The notes under the pieces were generated by a model, which saw only the letters and a program-made list of their open reading frames with translations, made no database searches and was not told the origin of the DNA. Made by a program: the position numbers and the translations under genes. Shown here in pieces: positions 1 through 5,685 of a stretch of DNA of 8,111 nucleotides (the stretch's first letter is position 1; every line of letters starts with the position of its first letter). Source of the stretch: Anaerolineales bacterium (GTDB lineage Bacteria; Chloroflexota; Anaerolineae; Anaerolineales; DRMV01); assembly GCA_015484985.1 (NCBI GenBank), contig WFUL01000161.1, positions 1 through 8,111 on the forward strand, given 5' to 3'.

Positions 1-34
1 AGCGAAGGGCATGTGGATAGGCCCGCTAAACCCA

Positions 35-182
35 TCTCCGCAAATCTCGTATGGTCCTGACCGGGTTCAGGACCGGAAGGGAGGAATAAAGTGATGCAGC
101 GGCGGCGAAGCCGCCGCTGCATCACTTTATCTTTCCACCTGCGGTCCCGTGCCCGGTCAGGACCATACGAGATTTGCGGAGA
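35..182. repeat. 148-bp nested palindromic element
   Basis: The outer arms 35-65 and 152-182 are perfect reverse complements over 31 bp, and they enclose a second perfect 21-bp hairpin at 86-130. The strips between the two stems (66-85 and 131-151) are themselves roughly complementary, sharing GGACCG and a purine/pyrimidine run, so the whole element could fold as one long imperfect hairpin. Inside the left arm a smaller hairpin is also possible (GGTCCTGA at 53-60 with TCAGGACC at 67-74). There is no open reading frame of note inside it and I see no clear target-site duplication at its edges. It could be a MITE-like or REP-like mobile palindrome, or a structured RNA or terminator element. Its origin is not decided by the sequence. 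Confidence 0.85.
86..130. repeat. Perfect 21-bp inner hairpin, copy 1 of the palindrome family
   Basis: Arm 86-106 pairs perfectly with 110-130 around a GAA loop (107-109). The base of the stem is A/T-rich (ATAAAGTGATG) and the top is GC-rich (CAGCGGCGGC). It is followed by CTTTCC and GGTCCCGT at 131-150, a flank that recurs after the hairpin at 4446-4490. As a transcript it would be very stable. The trailing sequence is pyrimidine-rich but not an uninterrupted U tract, so termination is possible but not certain. Confidence 0.85.
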
Positions 183-220
183 ATAACTTCGACTTGGGCC
201 TTGCAAGATATGGGTATGTG

Positions 221-230
221 ACAGGCCTGT
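221..230. promoter_or_regulatory. 10-bp perfect palindrome (ACAGGCCTGT)
   Basis: ACAGGCCTGT reads the same on both strands. It lies between the large palindromic element and the terminator upstream of the repeat-protein gene. It could be a site for a dimeric DNA-binding protein, but there is no second copy in the window, and a 10-bp palindrome can occur by chance. A consensus-like TTGACA begins eight bases downstream (238-243), without a recognisable -10 box at the right distance. Confidence 0.2.
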
Positions 231-251
231 TTCCCCCTTGACATCTGATAT

Positions 252-311
252 CCGTCCAGGGACGGTGAACCGAAGGGCGCGACCATCCAGTTGCTGCGCC
301 CTTCTTGTTTT
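252..311 (+). terminator. Intrinsic terminator, preceded by a small dyad
   Basis: GAAGGGCGC at 272-280 pairs perfectly with GCGCCCTTC at 296-304 across a 15-base loop, followed immediately by TTGTTTT (305-311). This is the layout of a Rho-independent terminator reading on the + strand. Just before it, CCGTCC (252-257) and GGACGG (260-265) form a second dyad. No gene is visible directly upstream inside the window, so it may end a transcript that starts before the window, end an unrecognised small RNA, or act as an attenuator in the leader of the gene starting at 420. I did not match the leader to any riboswitch class I know. Confidence 0.6.
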
Positions 312-328
312 CACGATGTTTTCACGAT
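307..328. repeat. Tandem 11-bp direct repeat
   Basis: GTTTTCACGAT occurs twice in direct succession (307-317 and 318-328), about 90 bases before the start codon at 420. The first copy overlaps the T-rich tail of the preceding terminator. One helical turn of spacing between copies is compatible with tandem binding of a regulator on one face of the DNA, but a simple slippage duplication would look the same. Confidence 0.6.
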
Positions 329-406
329 GCCTCTCTAAGATGAAAACCCAATTTGGCGTTCAATGATGTTCGAAGAACGACATCCTGGCCTTCTGTTGCT
401 CGTACA

Positions 407-412
407 AGGAGG
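407..412 (+). promoter_or_regulatory. Ribosome binding site fixing the start at 420
   Basis: AGGAGG lies seven bases before the ATG at 420 and four before the ATG at 417. An in-frame ATG at 363 has no such site and would put 19 extra residues in front of the signal peptide. The start at 420 (or 417, one residue longer) is therefore preferred. Confidence 0.8.
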
Positions 413-419
413 TGGGATG

Positions 420-3200
420 ATGTGGAGGTGGATAGAGCAACATCCTGTATATGCTTTTCTCTTGCTGTTGTCCGGAATTTCCCTGGCCTGTAGTGGGTTG
501 CTGAGCCGTGCAACCCCAACCGCGCGTTCATCGAACCCGGCCTTGCAGGCCACCCAACAAGCCCTGAGCCTAACCCAAACGGCCTTGGCCCCTCGGGATG
601 CCAGCATAGCCGCGGTGTCCTCGCAAGACATCCTGGGCATCCTCATCGGCAACGCGACATTGAAACAGCAACCCAGGGGACAACACAAGACCCAACCCGG
701 TGAGCCACCCCCGGCCCAGGCCACCCTGTGGGACCGGCCCACGGGTGAAACGTTGCAGCCCGGTCAACCCGTGGTGCCCCCCGGCGGCGATACCTATACC
801 CGGAACATCTACGAACGCCCCTTCAACGAGGTGGCCCAGGATACCTACTTCCCCGACCTGGACATCGTAGAGGGCCGTCTGAGCATGGACACGCAATGGG
901 TGTACGCCAGCATCGTGCTCTTCGGCCTGCATCCTCAGGCGGGCTTCCCCCAGGGGAACTACGGCGTGGAACTGGACCTGGACCGGGATGGCCGGGGCGA
1001 CCTGCTGGTGTGGGTGGAAAGCGGCGTTCAGAGCACCGAGTGGGCCGATACCCGGGTGGCCGTGTACCTGGACGCCGACGAAGACGTGGGCGCGGCGCGC
1101 GCCTGCCTGCCCGACGCACCCTTCAACGGCTCGGGCTACGAGCGCCTGATCTACTACGAGGCCCGGGGCGAGGACCCGGACCTGGCCTGGGTCCGCTGGG
1201 TGCCCGGCGAACAACCCGTGGTGCAACTGGCCTTCAAGCGCTCCCTGCTGCAGGAAAGCACCCAGTTCACTTGGTGGGTGTGGGCCGACGGCAAACTCAA
1301 CCAATCCACTCTCATGGAGTTCCACGACAGCATCCCCTTCCCCAACGCAGGCTCGCCCTACCCCGACCATCCCCTCTTCCCGGTGCGGGACATCGCGCGG
1401 GTGGACAACACCTGCCGGGCCGCGTTCGGCTTCGAACCCACCGAGGAGGACCTGGCCTGTAACGTCTGTCCGCCCGAAGGCGAGTTCCCGCCCGACGAAC
1501 CCTTCAAGATGTGCCCCATGCCCGAAGGCCCGCCCAGGGAAGGCTGCACCTGGGATGAGGCCCAGCAGATGTGGATATGCCCCTTCCCCTTCGTCGGGGC
1601 TGCCGCGGATGTATTCACCCTGGAAGAACCCATTGAGAAAATCGCCTGCCGCTGGAACCCCTATACCTGTTCCTGGGATTGCGACGACAAGTGCCCCCTG
1701 GACCCCGCCGGCCTGCCCGCGGCCTGTGAACCTGTCTTAACCCCTGCGGAGATTTCGTCAAGCGCACTAATTTGCGCGGTGGGCGAAGGGCCAGACGTGA
1801 ACCGCTGGGACCTCTGGCGCTGGTCCGATACCCAGTGCCGTTGGGAACAGACCTGCATCACCCAGCCCAGCCTGCTTCGGGACAAGGCCGCGACGTGCGA
1901 AATCATCATCGCCGGCATGGGGCCAGTTCCCGCGGACTTCCTCCGCGGTGGAATGGGCGCGCGAGGCCTGGATGACCTGATTCCCCCCGATGCGCCCGTG
2001 GCCTCCCTTTTGGTCTGCGGCCGTGACCTCAACGGCGACGGCCGGGTGATAGAGGAACGGCCCGACGGCGTGCTCGAACCCGCGCCAGGGGACGAATGGG
2101 AAGTGTGCGTGGAAGCCCTGTGCGGTCTGAACTGCATCACCATTACCGCACCGCCCGAGGAGGAAGACCAGTGCCCCGGCGATCCCAATACCGCTTCCCT
2201 GGAAGAAAGCTGCACCTGGGTGAACGGCCCCTTCACCACCGAGGAAGGGACTTTCGCCCAGTGTTACATTGATGACGGCGACGGCAGCATGACGGAAACC
2301 CTATCCGACGGCACCATCACCGTGGATACCGACGACACCAACTTGATTTATCGATGGAACCCCCAGACCTGCTCATGGGACCTGGAGGAGTGCCTCTATG
2401 GCCCCAATTGTCCCTCCCGCTGTCCCATGCCGCCTGAGGGCCCCGATTTCTGCGACAACCGAATCCAGCTGGAGGACGGGCGCTGGCTGTGCACCTGGTT
2501 CGACATCACCACCGCGGTCATCCCGCCCCAGATTTGTGCCTGGAACGACCAGACCTGCTCTTGGGAATGCGAAGAGACCTCATGCCCCGTGCCCGAAGAT
2601 GGTCCCGACGACGCCACCAAAATGGCCTTCTTCGGCCGGACCGCCTGGGTTTGCACGCCCCAACCCGGGGAGACGGGTGTCTGGGAGTGCATTCTGCCCG
2701 ATACTGATGCGCCCAGCTATCTGTGCACCTGGAGCGAGCAGCAATGCGGCTGGTCCTGTGAGGTCGCGGTGTGTCAGCCGCCGACTTCACCCAAGGATCC
2801 GGGCTATTGTGCAGAACGGGACGACGGCACCTGGGTATGCCCCGGTCGCGGCACCTTCGACCAGTGCGAATGGGACACCGAAGAATGCCGCTGGCGCTGC
2901 TGGAACATCTGCGAAGTAGACACCAATGGACCCGACGGCTGTGACCAAGTCATCCCCTTGGGGGACAACACCTGGGCTTGCATCACGGGCACCAAAAACC
3001 TGACCTGCACCTTCAACACGGATCCCAACAGCTGCGGCTGGGAATGCAACCTCCAGTGCGAAATTCCCTCGGACCCGCCGCCCGCGTGCACGTATAAGTA
3101 CCGAGAACTGGAGCCCGGCTATTGGGAGTGTTACGACCAGAACAACAACATCACCCGTTGGCGCTACGACCTGGCCCAGTGCCAATGGGTACAGGAATAA
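420..3200 (+). CDS. Secreted, probably lipid-anchored protein with Cys/Trp-rich repeats
   Basis: A 926-residue protein of unknown function. Residues 1-24 form a signal sequence (hydrophobic core at about 10-23) ending in SLAC at Cys24. This resembles a lipobox but has Ser, not Leu, at -3, so lipidation is likely rather than certain. A Q/T/A-rich stalk follows (about 40-60). Residues about 125-325 are rich in predicted strands and contain DLDRDGRGD (186-194), a calcium-loop-like motif. From residue 330 to the end there are 53 cysteines. They belong to modules with core C-x-W/F-x4-C-x-W-x-C-x3/4-C, one with x6 in place of x4, at C410, C706, C769, C816 and C863, with partial cores near C473, C651 and C921. 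Modules are joined by a CPxP...PxxC...WxC segment. Two more Asp-rich loops (DLNGDGRV 536-543, DDGDGS 618-623) sit between modules. Many paired cysteines imply an oxidised extracytoplasmic fold. I know no family with this exact pattern. Its role, such as surface adhesion or matrix, is open. Confidence 0.88.
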   Translation: MWRWIEQHPVYAFLLLLSGISLACSGLLSRATPTARSSNPALQATQQALSLTQTALAPRDASIAAVSSQDILGILIGNATLKQQPRGQHKTQPGEPPPAQATLWDRPTGETLQPGQPVVPPGGDTYTRNIYERPFNEVAQDTYFPDLDIVEGRLSMDTQWVYASIVLFGLHPQAGFPQGNYGVELDLDRDGRGDLLVWVESGVQSTEWADTRVAVYLDADEDVGAARACLPDAPFNGSGYERLIYYEARGEDPDLAWVRWVPGEQPVVQLAFKRSLLQESTQFTWWVWADGKLNQSTLMEFHDSIPFPNAGSPYPDHPLFPVRDIARVDNTCRAAFGFEPTEEDLACNVCPPEGEFPPDEPFKMCPMPEGPPREGCTWDEAQQMWICPFPFVGAAADVFTLEEPIEKIACRWNPYTCSWDCDDKCPLDPAGLPAACEPVLTPAEISSSALICAVGEGPDVNRWDLWRWSDTQCRWEQTCITQPSLLRDKAATCEIIIAGMGPVPADFLRGGMGARGLDDLIPPDAPVASLLVCGRDLNGDGRVIEERPDGVLEPAPGDEWEVCVEALCGLNCITITAPPEEEDQCPGDPNTASLEESCTWVNGPFTTEEGTFAQCYIDDGDGSMTETLSDGTITVDTDDTNLIYRWNPQTCSWDLEECLYGPNCPSRCPMPPEGPDFCDNRIQLEDGRWLCTWFDITTAVIPPQICAWNDQTCSWECEETSCPVPEDGPDDATKMAFFGRTAWVCTPQPGETGVWECILPDTDAPSYLCTWSEQQCGWSCEVAVCQPPTSPKDPGYCAERDDGTWVCPGRGTFDQCEWDTEECRWRCWNICEVDTNGPDGCDQVIPLGDNTWACITGTKNLTCTFNTDPNSCGWECNLQCEIPSDPPPACTYKYRELEPGYWECYDQNNNITRWRYDLAQCQWVQE
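2421..3197 (+). repeat. Array of five Cys/Trp modules within the protein
   Basis: These are protein repeats, read in the frame of the gene at 420-3200. Units begin at about 2421, 2583, 2772, 2910 and 3057 and span roughly 46-63 residues each. Each has a proline-rich start (such as CPMPPEGPDFC, CEVDTNGPDGC, CEIPSDPPPAC), then a segment ending in WLC, WVC, WAC or WEC, then the core (such as CAWNDQTCSWEC, CTWSEQQCGWSC, CEWDTEECRWRC, CTFNTDPNSCGWEC). The last unit is cut after its first core cysteine pair (YDLAQCQW), two residues before the protein ends. More diverged units lie upstream, around 1512-1860 and 2172-2400. Similarity is clear in protein and weak in DNA, so the duplications look old. 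Confidence 0.85.
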
Positions 3201-3244
3201 CCTAAGCAACGTACTGCAAAGTCTGGAGGTCCATCGTTGCAAAA

Positions 3245-3279
3245 AATCTGGTGGGGCGGCTTCGCCGTCCCACCAGATT
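3245..3279. repeat. Intergenic hairpin, copy 2 of the palindrome family
   Basis: Arm 3245-3260 pairs with 3264-3279 over 16 bp, with a single G-T mismatch that would be a G-U wobble in RNA (3256 with 3268), around a TTC loop. An A run precedes it (3241-3246). It lies 45 bases after the stop of the repeat-protein gene and could act as its terminator, although the sequence after the right arm is only loosely T-rich. A further 6-bp dyad (GCAACG 3206-3211, CGTTGC 3235-3240) sits between the stop codon and this hairpin. The remaining sequence to 3429 shows no gene that I can support. Confidence 0.75.
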
Positions 3280-3429
3280 ACATTTACTTTTGTCCAGGGC
3301 CTTATCCAATCGCCTACCCAAACCCCGGGTATGAGAAGAACACACCTAACGCCCATCCAGACTCAGGCTATACTGTAATCACAAGGGAAGGGAGGACGTG
3401 CCGGTTCGGAATCCCTGAGGAGGACGCAT

Positions 3430-4431
3430 ATGAGGGAGGACACGAACGCCTTGCTGGAACAGGCTCGAACGGCTCTGGAAGAAGAACGCTGGCAGGAATT
3501 GCTCACCATCGTCAAACAGCTTCAGGCGCAAGAACCGGAAGCGGCTCGACCCTTCATTGAAGCCCTCTGGGACCATATTTTCGAATCCCGTCGGGAGCGG
3601 CAAAGCCGGGCGGAGCAAGCGTTGGAATTGCGCCGTTCAGCCCGGGAAGGCCATTGGAAAGCCGTCTGGGAGACCGTGCAAGCCCTGGCCAAGGAAGACT
3701 ACGCCGGGGCCCGCCACATAGCCCGCCTGCTCTTCGTGCATTCCTCCTACTTCACCGGGGAACGGCCCCAAGAGAAAGTCCATCGTCCGGCCTTCTGGGT
3801 CACCCTGTTGCGTCCCTTTGAAGTGCGCCTCTATCGTTACGGTTATGGCACCCACAGCCTGGATGCCTTCTGGGGATGGGGCTACTTTGGCGCCATGGCC
3901 GTGGCCCTTATCCTGGCGACCGCCTCCTTGGTGACGGCCATCCAGCCCGTGTGGCGGCTTCCTCTGGCCCTGGTGGGGTGGGTCTTGGGTTGGCTTTTCC
4001 TGTGGGCCAACCGCGATGGCTGGGGAGATAGCCGCTTCTGGAGGTGGTTCTGGACCGGATTACCCGCCCTGTGGTTGGCCCTATGGCTTCCCTGGGAGAA
4101 CACCGACTTGAGCGCACTCCTGGCTTTAACCTGGGTCATGTACCTGCTGGCGGGATGGGCCCACGCCTGGCTGGGAGCACCGGCGGCCTGGTGGGCCTGG
4201 GGCACCGCACTGGGAGCAATTCTGCGGCGCACCCTGCCTCCTACGAACCCTCTTCTCCCGGCTCTGGGTACGCTCCTGGCCTTTTTGATGGTCGCTACGG
4301 TGGCAATGGTAGCGGCTGAACTGGCCCACCAACGGTTTTGGTCCCACCACAAGGCCTCGCCCTGGTACCTGGCTCTGCTGTTGTTGGGCTACGTGGGGCT
4401 GCTCGCAGCCGTGGCTCAGGTCTGGATATAA
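3430..4431 (+). CDS. Uncharacterised multi-pass membrane protein with helical N-terminal domain
   Basis: A 333-residue protein that I cannot assign to a family. Residues 1-125 are charged and helix-rich, with two similar-looking stretches (ALEEERWQELLTIVKQL at about 15-31 and AREGHWKAVWETVQAL at about 71-86) that suggest a pair of TPR-like or helical-hairpin repeats. Residues about 150-332 hold roughly seven hydrophobic segments (about 150-171, 174-192, 205-222, 226-246, 249-265, 273-297 and 312-332), unusually rich in tryptophan. No catalytic motif is evident. The start is supported by GAGGAGG at 3417-3423, six bases before the ATG. The gene has its own ribosome binding site and sits 229 bases after the previous gene, behind a hairpin, so it is probably a separate unit. 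It converges on ftsY. The layout resembles a membrane protein with a cytoplasmic protein-interaction domain, which is inference only. Confidence 0.85.
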   Translation: MREDTNALLEQARTALEEERWQELLTIVKQLQAQEPEAARPFIEALWDHIFESRRERQSRAEQALELRRSAREGHWKAVWETVQALAKEDYAGARHIARLLFVHSSYFTGERPQEKVHRPAFWVTLLRPFEVRLYRYGYGTHSLDAFWGWGYFGAMAVALILATASLVTAIQPVWRLPLALVGWVLGWLFLWANRDGWGDSRFWRWFWTGLPALWLALWLPWENTDLSALLALTWVMYLLAGWAHAWLGAPAAWWAWGTALGAILRRTLPPTNPLLPALGTLLAFLMVATVAMVAAELAHQRFWSHHKASPWYLALLLLGYVGLLAAVAQVWI

Positions 4432-4445
4432 GCAAAGGGATAGTG

Positions 4446-4490
4446 AAAATAAATTGATGGGACGGCTTTGCCGTCCCATCAATTTATTTT
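4446..4490. terminator. Bidirectional terminator hairpin, copy 3 of the palindrome family
   Basis: Arm 4446-4466 pairs perfectly with 4470-4490 over 21 bp around a TTT loop. The top is GC-rich (GGGACGGC) and the base is A/T-rich, with an A run on the left and T runs on the right. Read from either side, it gives a strong stem followed by a U-rich stretch. It lies 15 bases after the stop of the + strand membrane-protein gene and 68 bases from the stop of ftsY on the other strand, as expected for a shared terminator between convergent genes. Its right flank (4492-4521) is related to the flank of the hairpin at 86-130. Confidence 0.8.
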
Positions 4491-4558
4491 TCTTTCCTGA
4501 GGTCCCGTACCCGATAAGGGCTACAGTGCCATCGTCCTATCTCTCGGGAGAATTGGTA

Positions 4559-5476
4559 TTAACCCGCTTCTTGTTCGAGCAATCCATCCACAAAGGCTTC
4601 GGGATCAAAACGGGCCAGGTCTTCGGGTTTTTCACCCAGCCCCACAAAGAGCACCGGCAGGTTCAACGTGCGTTGAATGGCGAAGACCATGCCGCCCTTG
4701 GCGGAAGAGTCCAGTTTGGCCAGGATGAGGCCGGTGACGCCCACGGCCTCTTTGAAGGCCTTAGCCTGCTGAAGGGCGTTTTGCCCGGTAGTCGCGTCCA
4801 TGACCAACCACACATGGTGGGGTGCGCCCAGGATGACCTTCCCGGCCACACGACGTACCTTCTTGAGTTCTTCCATGAGGTTGTATCGGGTGTGCAAGCG
4901 GCCGGCCGTATCCACCAACACGATGTCCACATCCCGCTTGCGCGCGGCTTGCAGGCCATCATACACCACCGCGCCGGGGTCGGCCCCGGGCTGGCTGGCA
5001 ATCACAGGCACGTTCAGCCGTTCCCCCCAGGTTTTCAACTGCTCAATCGCCGCAGCCCGGAAGGTATCCGCGGCCACCAGGAGAACGGTCTTCCCCTGTT
5101 CTTGAAAATGCCGGGCCAGTTTGGCGATGGTGGTGGTCTTTCCCGAACCGTTGACACCCACCACGAGAATCACCGTGGGTCGGGAACGGTAGGCAATATC
5201 CGGTGGATGGCGAAGCAGGGAGAGAAGTTCCTCTCGCAGTAAAGGAAGCACATCTTCCGCCTTGGTAATACCCTCCCGACGCACTCGGTCTCGCAAGCGG
5301 TCCAGGAGTTCCAGGGTCAAATCCACCCCTACATCCGCCTGGATGAGCAGAGCCTCTAAGGTTTCCCAGGTCTCTTCGGTGATGTCCGTGGCCCCCAACA
5401 TCTGGGCCAGGCGGCCAAAGGTCACCCGTCGGGTACGGGCCAATCCGGCTCGCCAGCGTTCGAACCACTTGGGCAT
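4559..5476 (-). CDS. ftsY: Signal recognition particle receptor FtsY
   Basis: FtsY is the membrane-associated SRP GTPase. It binds the Ffh-ribosome-nascent chain complex and hands it to the Sec translocon for co-translational insertion of membrane proteins. This is a complete 305-residue NG-domain protein. The helical N domain spans about 1-95, beginning with an amphipathic stretch (WFERWRAGLARTRRVTFGRL). The GTPase motifs are G1 GVNGSGKTT 107-115, DTFRAAA 137-143, G3 DTAGR 189-193, DATTGQN 228-234, G4 AKLD 253-256 and the closing loop GLGEKPEDL 279-287. GEKPEDL followed by RFDPEAFVDGLL favours FtsY over Ffh, as does the absence of a Met-rich M domain. The long acidic A domain of E. coli FtsY is absent. 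G4 has Ala where TKLD is usual. The start at 5476 has GGAGG five bases upstream, while an upstream in-frame ATG (5521) lacks such support. Confidence 0.96.
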   Translation of the reverse strand: MPKWFERWRAGLARTRRVTFGRLAQMLGATDITEETWETLEALLIQADVGVDLTLELLDRLRDRVRREGITKAEDVLPLLREELLSLLRHPPDIAYRSRPTVILVVGVNGSGKTTTIAKLARHFQEQGKTVLLVAADTFRAAAIEQLKTWGERLNVPVIASQPGADPGAVVYDGLQAARKRDVDIVLVDTAGRLHTRYNLMEELKKVRRVAGKVILGAPHHVWLVMDATTGQNALQQAKAFKEAVGVTGLILAKLDSSAKGGMVFAIQRTLNLPVLFVGLGEKPEDLARFDPEAFVDGLLEQEAG

Positions 5477-5481
5477 GAGGA

Positions 5482-5490
5482 CCTCCCTCC
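5482..5490 (-). promoter_or_regulatory. Ribosome binding site of ftsY
   Basis: On the minus strand this reads GGAGGGAGG, with its last GGAGG ending five bases before the ATG at 5476. It decides the start in favour of MPKWFERW and against the ATG 15 codons further upstream. Confidence 0.8.
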
Positions 5491-5528
5491 AGTGTACGGT
5501 ACGCCAGTACCCCTTGGGCACCCCCTCA

Positions 5529-5557
5529 ATGTTATCAAGTTTTGGTGTTCATGTCAT
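5529..5557 (-). promoter_or_regulatory. Possible promoter of ftsY
   Basis: On the minus strand ATGACA (5557-5552, five of six matches to TTGACA) is separated by 17 bases from TAACAT (5534-5529, four of six matches to TATAAT). Transcription would start near 5521, giving a leader of about 45 bases before the ftsY start. The match is fair, but promoters of this organism are not known to me. Confidence 0.35.
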
Positions 5558-5634
5558 GGGAAGGGAGCTAAGGTTTGGACAATAGGGTGGCTGCACACAT
5601 TATCTCTCTTCTCCAGAACCATGAAACGCCCCAT
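5554..5634 (-). CDS. Possible 26-residue small ORF between the aminotransferase gene and ftsY
   Basis: A minus-strand ATG at 5634 opens a 26-codon frame ending in TGA at 5554-5556 (start MGRFMVLEKR, end TLAPFP). Upstream lies an unusually strong purine run, GAGGAGGAGGGG (5652-5641), although its best AGGAGG is about eleven bases from the ATG, longer than ideal. The frame is too short for coding statistics. It overlaps the proposed -35 element of ftsY, so it could be a leader peptide if transcription continues from the aminotransferase gene, or simply chance. No relative is recognised. Confidence 0.2.
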   Translation of the reverse strand: MGRFMVLEKRDNVCSHPIVQTLAPFP

Positions 5635-5685
5635 AATCACCCCCTCCTCCTCAAATGGGGCCTCAAATCATGTACAACAACTCCC

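Noticed and set aside
1..94. Possible C-terminal tail of an upstream gene
   Set aside because: The + frames end at 16-18, 58-60 and 92-94, but the readable pieces are too short to recognise and two run into the palindrome, so no tail can be assigned.
86..130. CRISPR repeat or tRNA-like structure
   Set aside because: A single perfect hairpin with no regularly spaced direct repeats, and no cloverleaf or T-arm sequence.
35..182. Insertion sequence
   Set aside because: It has long inverted repeats but no room for a transposase and no clear target duplication. At most it is a non-autonomous element.
363..419. Upstream in-frame ATG start (363) for the repeat protein
   Set aside because: No ribosome binding site in front of it, and it would place 19 residues before the signal peptide. 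The ATG at 420 has AGGAGG at a good distance.
570..1370. Long antisense frame (266 codons) inside the repeat-protein gene
   Set aside because: It is a high-GC shadow: rich in G, A, V, H and R, with no recognisable motif and opposite a gene with clear protein repeats.
3369..3374. TATACT as a -10 box for the membrane-protein gene
   Set aside because: No acceptable -35 element at 16-18 bases upstream. A six-base match alone is weak evidence.
4454..5242. 262-codon + strand frame opposite ftsY
   Set aside because: Shadow of a well-conserved gene. It begins inside the terminator hairpin and shows no domain of its own.
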